Below, piece by piece: positions 1-7,224 of a DNA stretch of 17,521 nt; position 1 is the stretch's first letter; every line of letters starts with the position of its first letter. The position numbers and the translations under genes are program-made. A model generated the notes under the pieces. That model ran no database searches, was not told the origin of the DNA, and was given only the letters and a program-made list of their open reading frames with translations. Origin of the DNA: CAIPVR01 sp049316905 (GTDB lineage Bacteria > Actinomycetota > Acidimicrobiia > Acidimicrobiales > Microtrichaceae); the NCBI GenBank assembly GCA_049316905.1, contig JBMOJH010000071.1, positions 1 through 17,521 of the forward strand. The letters run 5' to 3'.

Positions 1-686
1 GGGATCGACGTCGGGATGACCCCGAGGCGATGATCGTGGCGCAGCTCCGGGTGGCGCACGCGGGCGGTGGTCACCGGTGGGTGGAGCTGCGGGCGCGCCC
101 CTTCGTCGACGAGCGGGGAGTGGTCGACGGGAACGCGGTGTCGCTGCGGCGCGTCGACGGGGAGGTGGCGGCGCGCCAGGAGCTCGAGCGCCGGGCCCGC
201 TTCGACGAGGTCACGGGCCTCATGAACCGCGTCGAGGTCCTGGAGCGCCTCGAGCAGCTGCCACGCCGCGTGCGACGGAGCGGGACGGAGATCGCGGTGA
301 TGTTCTGCGACGTCGACTCGCTCAAGAGCGTCAACGACGCCCTCGGCCACCGCGTCGGTGACCTGCTCCTCCGTACCGTGGCGGACCGGGTGGTGGCCTC
401 GGTGCGGGCGGACGACCTCGTGGCCCGGATCGGCGGCGACGAGCTGCTGGTGGTGCTCGACGGCGTGCACGACCTCGCGCAGGCCGTGGAGGTTGCCGAG
501 AAGGTCCGGGCCGCGGTCGCCCGGCCGGTGGAGCTCGAGGGTCGGGAGCTGTCGCCGACGCTCAGCATCGGCGTGGCGATCGCCCGTTCCGGCGACGGCA
601 CCGACGAACTGGTGGCGCGGGCCGACGCGGCGATGTACCGGGCGAAGCGGGCCGGCCGCGACCGCGTGGCGACCGCGTCGGTGTGA
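1..686 (+). CDS. PAS-GGDEF diguanylate cyclase, 5' truncated by the window edge
   Basis: The reading frame is open from base 3 to the TGA at 684-686, giving 227 visible residues; the real start lies outside the window. The first ~60 residues resemble the end of a PAS fold (RWVELRARPF, then the linker helix), followed by the GGDEF-domain entry motif DEVTGLMNR. The active-site motif is GGDEL at visible residues 144-148, and an RxxD product-inhibition site (RADD, 135-138) lies five residues upstream, the usual spacing. The FCDVDSLKSVND and LSIGVAIA blocks are intact. The family makes cyclic di-GMP from two GTP, and the upstream PAS part probably senses a signal. The fifth motif residue is Leu rather than the usual Phe, so activity is likely but not certain. 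An ATG at 30 would be an internal Met, not the start. No EAL domain follows. The gene converges on the thiolase 45 bp downstream. Confidence 0.9.
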   Translation, partial: DRRRDDPEAMIVAQLRVAHAGGGHRWVELRARPFVDERGVVDGNAVSLRRVDGEVAARQELERRARFDEVTGLMNRVEVLERLEQLPRRVRRSGTEIAVMFCDVDSLKSVNDALGHRVGDLLLRTVADRVVASVRADDLVARIGGDELLVVLDGVHDLAQAVEVAEKVRAAVARPVELEGRELSPTLSIGVAIARSGDGTDELVARADAAMYRAKRAGRDRVATASV

Positions 687-699
687 CCTGCGGGTTCTG

Positions 700-727
700 C
701 GGCGCCGGTGTCCGGCCGCCGGCGCCG
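700..727. terminator. GC-rich hairpin between convergent genes
   Basis: A 9-bp perfect inverted repeat (CGGCGCCGG at 700-708 and CCGGCGCCG at 719-727) surrounds a 10-nt loop, exactly in the gap between the stop of the GGDEF gene and the stop of the thiolase. It has no T-run on either side, as is common in very GC-rich Actinomycetota, so it may serve as a bidirectional terminator. The function is inferred from position and structure. Confidence 0.5.
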
Positions 728-731
728 GACG

Positions 732-1892
732 TCAGAGCTTCTCGATGACGGTGGCGGACCCCATGCCGCCGGCGGCGCACATGGCCACCACGCCGTAGCG
801 CCCACCGGTCCGCTCGAGCTCGTTGACCATGGTCACGATCATGCGGGCCCCGGTGCAGCCGATCGGGTGGCCGAGCGAGCAACCCGATCCGTTCACGTTC
901 ACGATCTCGGGGTCGAGGCCCAGGATCTTGACCGCGGCCACCGGCACCGACGCGAAGGCCTCGTTGATCTCGAACGAGGAGATGTCGTCGAGCGAGAGGC
1001 CCGTCTTGGCCAGGGCCCGGGGGATGGCGGTCGTCGGGCTCAGGCCGGTCTCGGCCGGGGTGTGGGAGGTCGAGGCCCACCCGCGGATGGCGGCCAGCGG
1101 GGTGAGTCCATTGGCCTCGGCCACCTCGCGGGACGTGAGCACCAGCGCCGCGGCGGCGTCGTTGAGGCCGGAGGCGTTGCCGGCGGTGGTGGTGGCGCCC
1201 TCGTCCAGCGGGTTCAGCACGGGCAGGGAGGCCAGCTTCTCCAGGGTGGAGTTGCGGCGGGGGTGCTCGTCCACGGCGAACTCGGCACCGTCGCCCAGCG
1301 GGACGGGCACGATCTCGTTGTCGAAGCGACCCTCGTCGATGGCCCGTACCGCGTTCTGGTGCGACCGATAGGCCCAGGCGTCGGCCTCCTCGCGGGTGAC
1401 GCCGGCCAGGCGCGCCGCGTTGTCGCCCACGCCCTTGGCCGTGTTGAACGGCGGGGCGTCCTCGGTCTCGCGGTTGGCCGGGGACAGCCAGAACCCGGGC
1501 TGGCCGTCGGGGCCGGGCTTGGAGGTCCCGGGTGCGGTCGACATGGACTCCACGCCGCCGCCGATGCCGGCGTCGATCATCCCCGAGGCGATGGCCGCGG
1601 CGATCCACTGGGTGCCGGCCATGCCGGAGGCGCACCAGCGCTGGGTGGCCACGCCGGGCAGGTTCAGGAGGCCCAGCTCGTTGGCCGCGTAGCGGCCGAC
1701 GTTGCCGCCGCCCTGCATGGACTCGCCGAAGCCGATGTCCTCGATGAGCTCGGTGGGCACCCCGGAGCGCTCGACGGCGGCACCGATGGCCACCTGGGCC
1801 AGCGTGAAGGCGTCCACGCCGACGAGCGAGCCCTTGTAGGCGGTGGCGATGGGCGTGCGGACGGCGGAGACGATGACGACGTCGGTGGCCAT
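732..1892 (-). CDS. acetyl-CoA C-acetyltransferase / 3-ketoacyl-CoA thiolase
   Basis: The product is 386 aa, a normal length for the thiolase family. The start is the ATG at 1890-1892 (MATDVVIVSAVRTPIAT), preceded by a GGGGGA ribosome binding site; an upstream in-frame extension to 2015 lacks thiolase character. The nucleophile is Cys87 in QRWCASG, the EINEAFA motif is at 308-314, His342 lies in GHPIG, and the second catalytic Cys372 lies in MCAAGGMGSA, so the enzyme should be active. It either cleaves 3-ketoacyl-CoA (fatty-acid beta-oxidation) or condenses two acetyl-CoA; the sequence alone does not decide which. No acyl-CoA dehydrogenase or hydratase gene is adjacent. The gene stands alone, and the palindrome at 1907-1927 just before its ribosome binding site suggests repression by a TetR-family regulator encoded elsewhere. 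Confidence 0.93.
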   Translation of the reverse strand: MATDVVIVSAVRTPIATAYKGSLVGVDAFTLAQVAIGAAVERSGVPTELIEDIGFGESMQGGGNVGRYAANELGLLNLPGVATQRWCASGMAGTQWIAAAIASGMIDAGIGGGVESMSTAPGTSKPGPDGQPGFWLSPANRETEDAPPFNTAKGVGDNAARLAGVTREEADAWAYRSHQNAVRAIDEGRFDNEIVPVPLGDGAEFAVDEHPRRNSTLEKLASLPVLNPLDEGATTTAGNASGLNDAAAALVLTSREVAEANGLTPLAAIRGWASTSHTPAETGLSPTTAIPRALAKTGLSLDDISSFEINEAFASVPVAAVKILGLDPEIVNVNGSGCSLGHPIGCTGARMIVTMVNELERTGGRYGVVAMCAAGGMGSATVIEKL

Positions 1893-1906
1893 TGGAGGAT
1901 CCCCCT

Positions 1907-1927
1907 GATCTGACGGACCGTCAGATC
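1907..1927. promoter_or_regulatory. perfect 21-bp palindrome, probable TetR-type operator
   Basis: Arm GATCTGACGG at 1907-1916, a single central A at 1917, and the exact reverse complement CCGTCAGATC at 1918-1927. It lies 14 bp before the thiolase start codon, just upstream of the GGGGGA ribosome binding site, and about 100 bp before the divergent regulator gene. The size, odd centre and TGAC...GTCA core fit TetR-family operators often found at fatty-acid or acyl-CoA genes. Identity of the binding protein is unknown. Confidence 0.6.
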
Positions 1928-2029
1928 CTGACACCCGGGGGCGGTCTCGGTCGAAGCGCGAGGGGACGGTCCCGACCCGGTCGTGGCACACTCCACCGAG
2001 GTGGGGGGAAGGCACCGAACGAGTTCCTG

Positions 2030-4945
2030 ATGTCGGACAGCGGACCCATCACCACCGTCATCGAGCGGCCGCGGCTCCTCCTGCGCCTCCGGGACCAGCC
2101 GGTGGTGGTGCTGGCAGCGCCGCCCGGGCACGGCTCCTCCACGCTCGTGGCGCAGCTCGCCTCGGCCCGCGACGGTGCCACGGCGCACGTCCGCCTGACC
2201 GCCGCGGACGGTCTCGGGGGCGTGTCGGCGAAGGTGCTCGAGGCCCTCGCCGTGGCCGTGCCCGTGCTCGGCGCACCGTCGGCCGTGGCCGACACCACGG
2301 GCACCGCCCGCCTGGCGTACGCGCTCGACGTCCTGGCCGGACCGATCACGCTCGTGGTCGAGGACCTCCACCTGCTCGACCCGGCCGACGCCGAGGCGCT
2401 CGTCGCGACGGTCGACGCACACGCGGAGGACGGCGTGGCGCTCGTGGTGACCACCCACGGCGATCTGCTCCCGGCACTCGCCCGGATGGTGGCCCGGCGA
2501 GGTGGCCGCGTGATCGGCGCGGAGGACCTCCTGTTCGACGACGACGAGTGCGCAGCGCTGGTCGCCGAGTGCGGTGCGACGAACGGCCCGTCGCTCACGG
2601 GGGCGGAGGTCCGGGCCCGCACCGGCGGGTGGCCGCTCGCCGCCGGCGCGCTGGTGCGGGTGGGCGAGCAGGTCACCCCGGCCCTGGCCTCGGAGCTCCT
2701 GGCGTCGCTCGGTACCGGGGCCCGCGAGGAGCTCGCCGCCGTGGCGCTCGTGGGATCGGTCCCGGTCACGGTGGTCCTCGACGGCGCGCACGGCGAGGAG
2801 CTGCTCCGCTTCGCCCGCCGCCATCCGGCCGCGGTGGAGCTGGGCGACGACCGGCTCGCGCCCCGCCAGCTGCTGGTGGACGGCCTGGCCGGCCACGCGC
2901 CGCCACCGTCGGTCGCGGGCGAGCTGGCGGACCGGCTGGACCGCCACGGGGACCGGGCCGCGGCGCTCCTGCTGCTGTCGCGCCTGCCGGGCGACCGCGC
3001 GGAGCTCCAGGCCCGTCTCGGGGAGGTGGGCCCGACGCTGCTGGCGGCGGGTCGGTTCCGGCTGCTGCACGAGGTCATCAGCCGGATCCCCGCGCCGTCG
3101 CGCCGGGCCGAGGTCCTGGTGCTCGACGCGTCGGCCCGGCTGGGCCTGCAGCAGCTGGAGGCCATGGCCGACGCCCACATCGTCGGCGACGTGGGCCTGG
3201 CCCGGCTCGCGGAGCGGACCGACCTGGATGCCGATCTCCGCCTGGCCGTGGCCGGGCTCCGGGTGGAGGCCCTCCGGCGCGGCGGGGACCCGGACCTGGT
3301 GCGCGTGGCCCTCGAGGCGCTGACGGATGTCGGGCCGGTGGACGGGTCGCTGACCGCGGCCGATCTCGTGCGGGACCGCTCCGCACTGGCCCGGCGCGGC
3401 CTGCACCAGGCGCTGTACGGGCTCGGTGCCGCGGCGACCTTCTCGGGTGATGAAGCGCTGATGGCGGAGGGTGGGCGCCTCCAGGAGCTCGCCCTCGGGG
3501 TGGCCGAGCGTGCCGGGATCGACACGGTGGCGCTCCGCGGGCAGCTCGCCTACGAGCGGGTGGGGATCGCGCTGCTCCCGTCCTCGGCCGCGGTGGCGTC
3601 GTTGGAGGCGTCCGTGGTGGCGTTGCGATCGATGGGTCACCCGGAGGCGGCGAACCACCTGGCCCAGCTCGGCGACCTGCACGTCCGCCTCGGCGACGCG
3701 ACCGCGGCGCTCGCGTGCGTCGGCTCCGGCCGGGACTGGGCCGAGCGCACCGGCAACCATCTCGTGGTCGCGAGCCTCGACCTCGTGGCGGGGGGCGCGC
3801 GGCTGGTGTCGGAGGGCCCGTCGGCGCAGCTCGATGACGAGCTCGCCGATGCGTGGGAGCGGTTCGTGGCCTCCCCCCGGCTGCGCCGCGCCGCGCCGAC
3901 GGTCGCGATCCGTTTCGCCAACGCGCAGCTCGACCACGACGATCCCGGGCGCGCGGCGGTCTGGCTCGACCGGGCGCGCACCCTCCTCGCCGACCGGCTG
4001 CAGGGCGGCTACCAGGCCGACTACCTGCAGTCGGTGGAGGAGCGGGTGCGGGCCCTCGGCCGCCCCGTGCCGCCGGCCGCCGTGGACCTGCCGGAACGGT
4101 TCACCGCCCAGCCCGCCGGGCTCGTGGAATACGCGGCCACGCGGGCGTGGGACCTCCTCCGTCACGGCGACGACTCGCTGGTGGCCGACGTGCTGGCGCG
4201 GTTCGGCGACCAGCTCGACCCGCCGTGGCCGCAACGTCTCGGCCTCACCGCCGAGGGAGATGCCGGCACCCCCGCGGAGGTGGTGGGAGGCCCCGAGCTG
4301 GTCGTCCGGCTCATGGGCCCGGAGGTCGCGCTGGCGCGCCGGAGCCGTCCCGTCCCGTCGCCGTCGGGCCACGCGGCCCGGCTGCTCGCACAGCTGGTCC
4401 TCCGTGACGGCGTGATGACCGCCGAGGCGGCGATGGAGGACCTGTGGCCCGACACGGCACCGGCCGCGGCGCGCAACCGGTTCCACCAGGTCCTGCACCG
4501 GGTCCGGCGCGCGCTCGGCGTGGGGGCCGACGGCCCGCTCACGGTCACCGACGGGGTGGTGCGCCTCGATCCCCGCGTCGTGGGTTCCGACGTGGCCGAG
4601 CTCCGCTCGTTGGGGGGCGCGGACCTCGCGGTGCCGGTCGAACGGGCGCGTGCGGTGGCGCTGCTGGCGGAGGTGCGTTCCTCGTTGCTCGCGGCGCAGT
4701 TCGCCTACGACGAGGCGCTCGACGAGGACCGCTGGGACCTGGACCGACGCGTGGTGGAGCTCGCGGTCGACGTGCTGACCGCCGGTCCGGACGACCCCGA
4801 CGTGCGGGCCGCCGTGTGGGGGGTGTGGGACCGGTTCCCGGACCGGCCGGAGCTCGGCGAGGCGCTCCGGCGGACCGCGGACGACGCCGGTCTCGGTGCC
4901 GAGGCCGAACGGGCGCGTCGGCGCCTCGACGCCTCCGCGGCCTGA
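2030..4945 (+). CDS. large NTPase-like regulator with C-terminal SARP/OmpR-type winged helix
   Basis: The product is 971 aa. I chose the ATG at 2030 because the protein becomes family-like there; the upstream extension to 1892 runs through the operator and is low-complexity Gly/Arg. Residues 25-40 form a P-loop-like strand-loop-helix (VVVLAAPPGHGSSTLV), but the Walker A lysine position is Ser36, so nucleotide binding is doubtful. A Walker B-like LVVEDLHLL lies near 108-116. The middle ~500 residues are Leu/Ala-rich helical repeats, TPR-like as in MalT/AfsR-type signalling ATPases. Residues ~757-860 look like the winged-helix domain of SARP/BTAD regulators (LWPDTAPAAARNRFHQVLHRVRRALG), with a ~110-residue helical tail. 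The DNA-binding domain is at the C-terminal side, unlike classic AfsR. The GGGGGGAAGG stretch ~20 nt before the start is far for a ribosome site, so the start is moderately certain. Target genes are unknown; it is divergent from the thiolase. Confidence 0.8.
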   Translation: MSDSGPITTVIERPRLLLRLRDQPVVVLAAPPGHGSSTLVAQLASARDGATAHVRLTAADGLGGVSAKVLEALAVAVPVLGAPSAVADTTGTARLAYALDVLAGPITLVVEDLHLLDPADAEALVATVDAHAEDGVALVVTTHGDLLPALARMVARRGGRVIGAEDLLFDDDECAALVAECGATNGPSLTGAEVRARTGGWPLAAGALVRVGEQVTPALASELLASLGTGAREELAAVALVGSVPVTVVLDGAHGEELLRFARRHPAAVELGDDRLAPRQLLVDGLAGHAPPPSVAGELADRLDRHGDRAAALLLLSRLPGDRAELQARLGEVGPTLLAAGRFRLLHEVISRIPAPSRRAEVLVLDASARLGLQQLEAMADAHIVGDVGLARLAERTDLDADLRLAVAGLRVEALRRGGDPDLVRVALEALTDVGPVDGSLTAADLVRDRSALARRGLHQALYGLGAAATFSGDEALMAEGGRLQELALGVAERAGIDTVALRGQLAYERVGIALLPSSAAVASLEASVVALRSMGHPEAANHLAQLGDLHVRLGDATAALACVGSGRDWAERTGNHLVVASLDLVAGGARLVSEGPSAQLDDELADAWERFVASPRLRRAAPTVAIRFANAQLDHDDPGRAAVWLDRARTLLADRLQGGYQADYLQSVEERVRALGRPVPPAAVDLPERFTAQPAGLVEYAATRAWDLLRHGDDSLVADVLARFGDQLDPPWPQRLGLTAEGDAGTPAEVVGGPELVVRLMGPEVALARRSRPVPSPSGHAARLLAQLVLRDGVMTAEAAMEDLWPDTAPAAARNRFHQVLHRVRRALGVGADGPLTVTDGVVRLDPRVVGSDVAELRSLGGADLAVPVERARAVALLAEVRSSLLAAQFAYDEALDEDRWDLDRRVVELAVDVLTAGPDDPDVRAAVWGVWDRFPDRPELGEALRRTADDAGLGAEAERARRRLDASAA

Positions 4946-4948
4946 GCA

Positions 4949-4968
4949 ACCGGCCGCGGATCGCCGGT
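4949..4968. terminator. short inverted repeat between convergent genes
   Basis: ACCGGC at 4949-4954 pairs with GCCGGT at 4963-4968 around an 8-nt loop, in the 22-bp gap between the regulator stop and the stop of the minus-strand small gene. The stem is only 6 bp and there is no T-run, so it is a weak terminator candidate. Confidence 0.25.
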
Positions 4969-5288
4969 CATCGGCCGCGGTCGAGGTAGCAGCTCGCGGG
5001 CGGCCGCCGCGTGTCGCCCTGCAACCAGGAACGGTCCTCCCAGACCGGCACGAGGTCGTGCACGGCGGCGAGCGCCCGGGCCCGCTCACGGAGGTCGCGC
5101 TCGTCGCCCCGCCACTGCAGCTCGTGGCCCTCGTCCGGGCGTGGGTCCGGTCCGGCCGCGGTTCGTGCGAAGCGCACCCGGAGGGTCGCGCGGCCGCGAT
5201 CGGACGGCTCGACGCGGACCGACAGGACCCGCTCGCCCGCGGTTCCCCGCTCGCCCGTGTGCCGGTCGGTCGTGAGGTGGTGGTCCAC
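4968..5288 (-). CDS. hypothetical protein, 106 aa
   Basis: I do not recognise this protein. The frame ends at TGA (4968-4970). The best start is the GTG at 5286-5288, preceded at 4 nt by AGGGGG, which gives 106 aa; further upstream the frame is Gly/Pro/Arg-rich noise. The protein is charged and has no signal peptide or membrane segment. A beta-like N-terminal stretch (VLSVRVEPSD, then ATLRVRFART) is followed by a helix rich in Arg/Asp/Glu and a Trp-containing segment (VPVWEDRSWLQGDTRRP). It lies 65 bp downstream of the membrane-protein gene on the same strand, so it may be co-transcribed. Codon use matches its neighbours. It could be a small conserved cytosolic protein; no function is proposed. 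Confidence 0.6.
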   Translation of the reverse strand: MDHHLTTDRHTGERGTAGERVLSVRVEPSDRGRATLRVRFARTAAGPDPRPDEGHELQWRGDERDLRERARALAAVHDLVPVWEDRSWLQGDTRRPPASCYLDRGR

Positions 5289-5353
5289 GGTGCCCCCTGA
5301 CGGGGTCGCCCGCCCCGGCGGCCCCGGGTCCCACGGTGGCCCCGCGCCCCGGG

Positions 5354-6412
5354 TCACTCCATGGGCGGAACTGCCCGGCGGAGGAGCCCGAAGCACACCC
5401 ATCCCACCGGCACCACGAGCCAGTGCGAGGCCAGGCGGAACACGACGGCCGCGGCCAGGGCGGTGGCGGTGGGTGTGCCCGCCGCGGTGAGGCCGACGAC
5501 CAGGACGGCCTCCACCTGCCCGGCGCCGCCGGGCACGAGAGGGATGGCCCCGGCGAGCTGGCTCGTGCCGTACACCGCGAGGACCGCGCCCCACGGGACC
5601 GTGCCGCCCACGGCGAGGATCGACGCCAACAGGGTCACGAACTCGCCGAGCCAGCTGAGCACCTGCAGGGACCACGCGGCGACCCACCGCGGCACGCCGG
5701 CGCGGATCCCGGCGAACCGGTCGACGAACTCGGTCGCCACCGCGTGGGCGTCGTCCGCCCCGGGACGGCGTCGAAGCCGGTGCCACGCGTGCACCACGGC
5801 GAGGGTCGGGGCGTGCAGCACGGCGGGCCGCCGGGTCACCGCGAAGAAGCCGACCACCAGTGCGAGCGCCACCGCGCCCGGCACGACCGTGGCGGCGGGG
5901 CTGCTGCCCGCGACCGCCACCCCGGTGAGCGTCATCGCCACGAGCACCGCGGGCGCCACCACCCCGGACGCGACGGTCACCCAGGCCGCGAGGCCCGCGT
6001 CGGCGCCGGCCTCGCGGTAGCGCTGCACCATGTAGGCCGTCGCGAGCGCCCCGCCCGCCGGGACCGTGGCGGCCACGGCACCGCTCGCGAACGACGCCGC
6101 CGTGGCCCGGCCGAGACCCATGTGCGTGCCGCCCGCGCCGAGGAGCACCACCCGGACCGCGGCGAACAGCGCGATGGAGGCGATGCTCGCCGCGAGCGCG
6201 GGCACCATCCAGCCCCATCGGAGGTCACGCAGCGCGTCGAGCGCGGCGCGCACCTCGGACCACTCCGCGACCACGAACCAGGTGAGGCCGGCGAGGGCGA
6301 GCACGAGCACCGCGGCCTGCAGCCACCGGCCGGCCGACCACGATGCCGGGCCCCGTCCGTGGTGCCGCGCGGGGCGACCGGCCGGGATCGGGCTCGGAGC
6401 CGGCGGTGCCAC
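5354..6412 (-). CDS. lysylphosphatidylglycerol-synthase-type (flippase-like) integral membrane protein
   Basis: The product is 352 aa. The GTG start at 6410-6412 is directly preceded by AAGGGAGGG. After a ~30-residue Pro/Arg-rich cytosolic N-terminus there are about seven or eight hydrophobic segments, beginning with WLQAAVLVLALAGLTWFVV. The C-terminal signature LVPGGAGQVEAVLVVGL, followed by an Ala-rich helix and FRLASHWLVVPVGW, is the hallmark of the LPG_synthase_TM / UPF0104 family. The soluble aminoacyl-transfer domain of MprF is absent, so this is the stand-alone membrane form. Relatives are found in lipid or polyprenol-linked glycan transport and envelope biology, but substrates are generally unknown. 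It is divergent from the LytR_C gene (66 bp between starts), which also points to the envelope. Confidence is high for the family and low for the substrate. Confidence 0.85.
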   Translation of the reverse strand: MAPPAPSPIPAGRPARHHGRGPASWSAGRWLQAAVLVLALAGLTWFVVAEWSEVRAALDALRDLRWGWMVPALAASIASIALFAAVRVVLLGAGGTHMGLGRATAASFASGAVAATVPAGGALATAYMVQRYREAGADAGLAAWVTVASGVVAPAVLVAMTLTGVAVAGSSPAATVVPGAVALALVVGFFAVTRRPAVLHAPTLAVVHAWHRLRRRPGADDAHAVATEFVDRFAGIRAGVPRWVAAWSLQVLSWLGEFVTLLASILAVGGTVPWGAVLAVYGTSQLAGAIPLVPGGAGQVEAVLVVGLTAAGTPTATALAAAVVFRLASHWLVVPVGWVCFGLLRRAVPPME

Positions 6413-6465
6413 CCCTCCCTTCTACCGTCCCTGTGGCTGCCCCGGGTGCCGCGCGGGTGCAGGAC

Positions 6466-6471
6466 TAGGGT
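6466..6471 (+). promoter_or_regulatory. -10 box (TAGGGT) for leaderless LytR_C gene
   Basis: TAGGGT matches the TANNNT actinobacterial -10 pattern and is separated by exactly 7 nt (GGCGGCC) from the ATG at 6479. Transcription would then begin at or next to the A of the start codon, leaving no leader. The same spacing recurs at 9407, 13757 and 13811. No clear -35 box is visible. Confidence 0.45.
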
Positions 6472-6478
6472 GGCGGCC

Positions 6479-7219
6479 ATGGCGACCACGCAGCGCCCGC
6501 GCACTCCACGACGTTCCGGGCCCCCGCCCGGACCGGACCCGGCGTCGCGGGGTCTGATCCTCGTGGGTGTCGGCGTCGTCGTCGGCATCATCCTGCTGCT
6601 GCGGGGCGGCGGCATCGGCTTCGACTCGTCGCCGGCCTCGGTGGAGGTCAAGGCCGACGCCGGCAGCACCACCACGGTGACCACGGCGTCCACCACCACC
6701 GTGCCCACCACGGACAAGGCACCCCAGACCGTGAAGGTCGTGGTGGCGAACGGCTCCACCGTGCAGGGTCTGGCCAGCAAGACGGCGCAGTTCCTCGCGC
6801 AGTCGGGCTACACGAACAACGTGGCCACCGACGCCGAGACCCAGACGCAGGTCACCACCGTCTTCTTCGCCACCGGGTTCGAGTCCAACGCCAAGGCGAT
6901 CGCCCGCCAGCTCGGCCTGTCCGACAGCTCGGTGCAGGCCCTGCCGCCCGGCGCCAAGCTGGCCAAGAACCAGCCGGCGGACGCCGGTGTGATCGTGATC
7001 ACCGGCCCGGAGGTGGCCGCCACGGTCGGCGCCACCGCGTCGACCACCGTCGCGGGCACCGGTACGGGTACCGGCACCTCCACGACCATCGCTGGGACCG
7101 GCACCGGTACCGGCACGGGGACCGGCTCGGGCTCGGCCACGACCACCACGGTCCGCAGCGGCACCGGTGGGGCCACCACCTCGCTGCCGCGCACCACCAC
7201 GACCTCCGTCTCCGGCTGA
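6479..7219 (+). CDS. LytR C-terminal-domain membrane protein with Thr/Gly-rich tail
   Basis: The product is 246 aa from ATG 6479; a GTG at 6470 would add three residues but overlaps the putative -10 box. A basic Pro-rich N-terminus (1-24) precedes one membrane helix (~25-42, GLILVGVGVVVGIILLL), so the remainder is probably extracytoplasmic. A Thr-rich linker (63-79) leads to a LytR_C domain (~84-176) with the diagnostic start VKVVVANGSTVQGLASK and the block FFATGFESNAKAIARQLG. The tail (~186-246) is almost only Thr, Gly, Ser and Ala, built from imperfect Thr-Gly repeats. In LytR-CpsA-Psr proteins this domain follows the glycopolymer ligase; here the ligase is missing, so a role in the cell wall is only a suggestion. 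otsB begins 5 bp after its stop, implying one transcript. Confidence 0.85.
   Translation: MATTQRPRTPRRSGPPPGPDPASRGLILVGVGVVVGIILLLRGGGIGFDSSPASVEVKADAGSTTTVTTASTTTVPTTDKAPQTVKVVVANGSTVQGLASKTAQFLAQSGYTNNVATDAETQTQVTTVFFATGFESNAKAIARQLGLSDSSVQALPPGAKLAKNQPADAGVIVITGPEVAATVGATASTTVAGTGTGTGTSTTIAGTGTGTGTGTGSGSATTTTVRSGTGGATTSLPRTTTTSVSG
7055..7130 (+). repeat. imperfect Thr-Gly coding repeats (ACCGGTACG-like 6-mers)
   Basis: Two clusters of six-base units (ACCGGT, ACCGGC, ACGGGT, ACCGGG and similar), each encoding Thr-Gly, make up the tail of the LytR_C protein. The units vary at third positions, so the peptide pattern is better conserved than the DNA. Such a repeat can expand or contract by slippage. 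Confidence 0.6.
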
Positions 7220-7224
7220 TCCGC

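Noticed and set aside
1963..1973. GGGAC-G-GTCCC palindrome in the thiolase/regulator intergenic region
   Set aside because: Five-base arms in such GC-rich DNA occur easily by chance; far weaker than the 21-bp palindrome nearby.
1664..5089. Very long minus-strand open frame opposite the large regulator gene
   Set aside because: It is Arg/Gly/His/Pro-rich with no domain, and arises from the high GC of the true plus-strand gene; its end also overlaps the real thiolase in another frame.
5289..5353. GC-rich gap with two GACCCGGGGC direct repeats (minus strand) as a terminator
   Set aside because: No convincing stem-loop with a defined loop, and the two flanking genes are on the same strand and may be co-transcribed.
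5336..6478. 380-residue upstream extension of the LytR_C reading frame
   Set aside because: It runs antisense to the membrane-protein gene, is His/Arg/Gly-rich, and the real protein begins at the ATG preceded by a -10 box.
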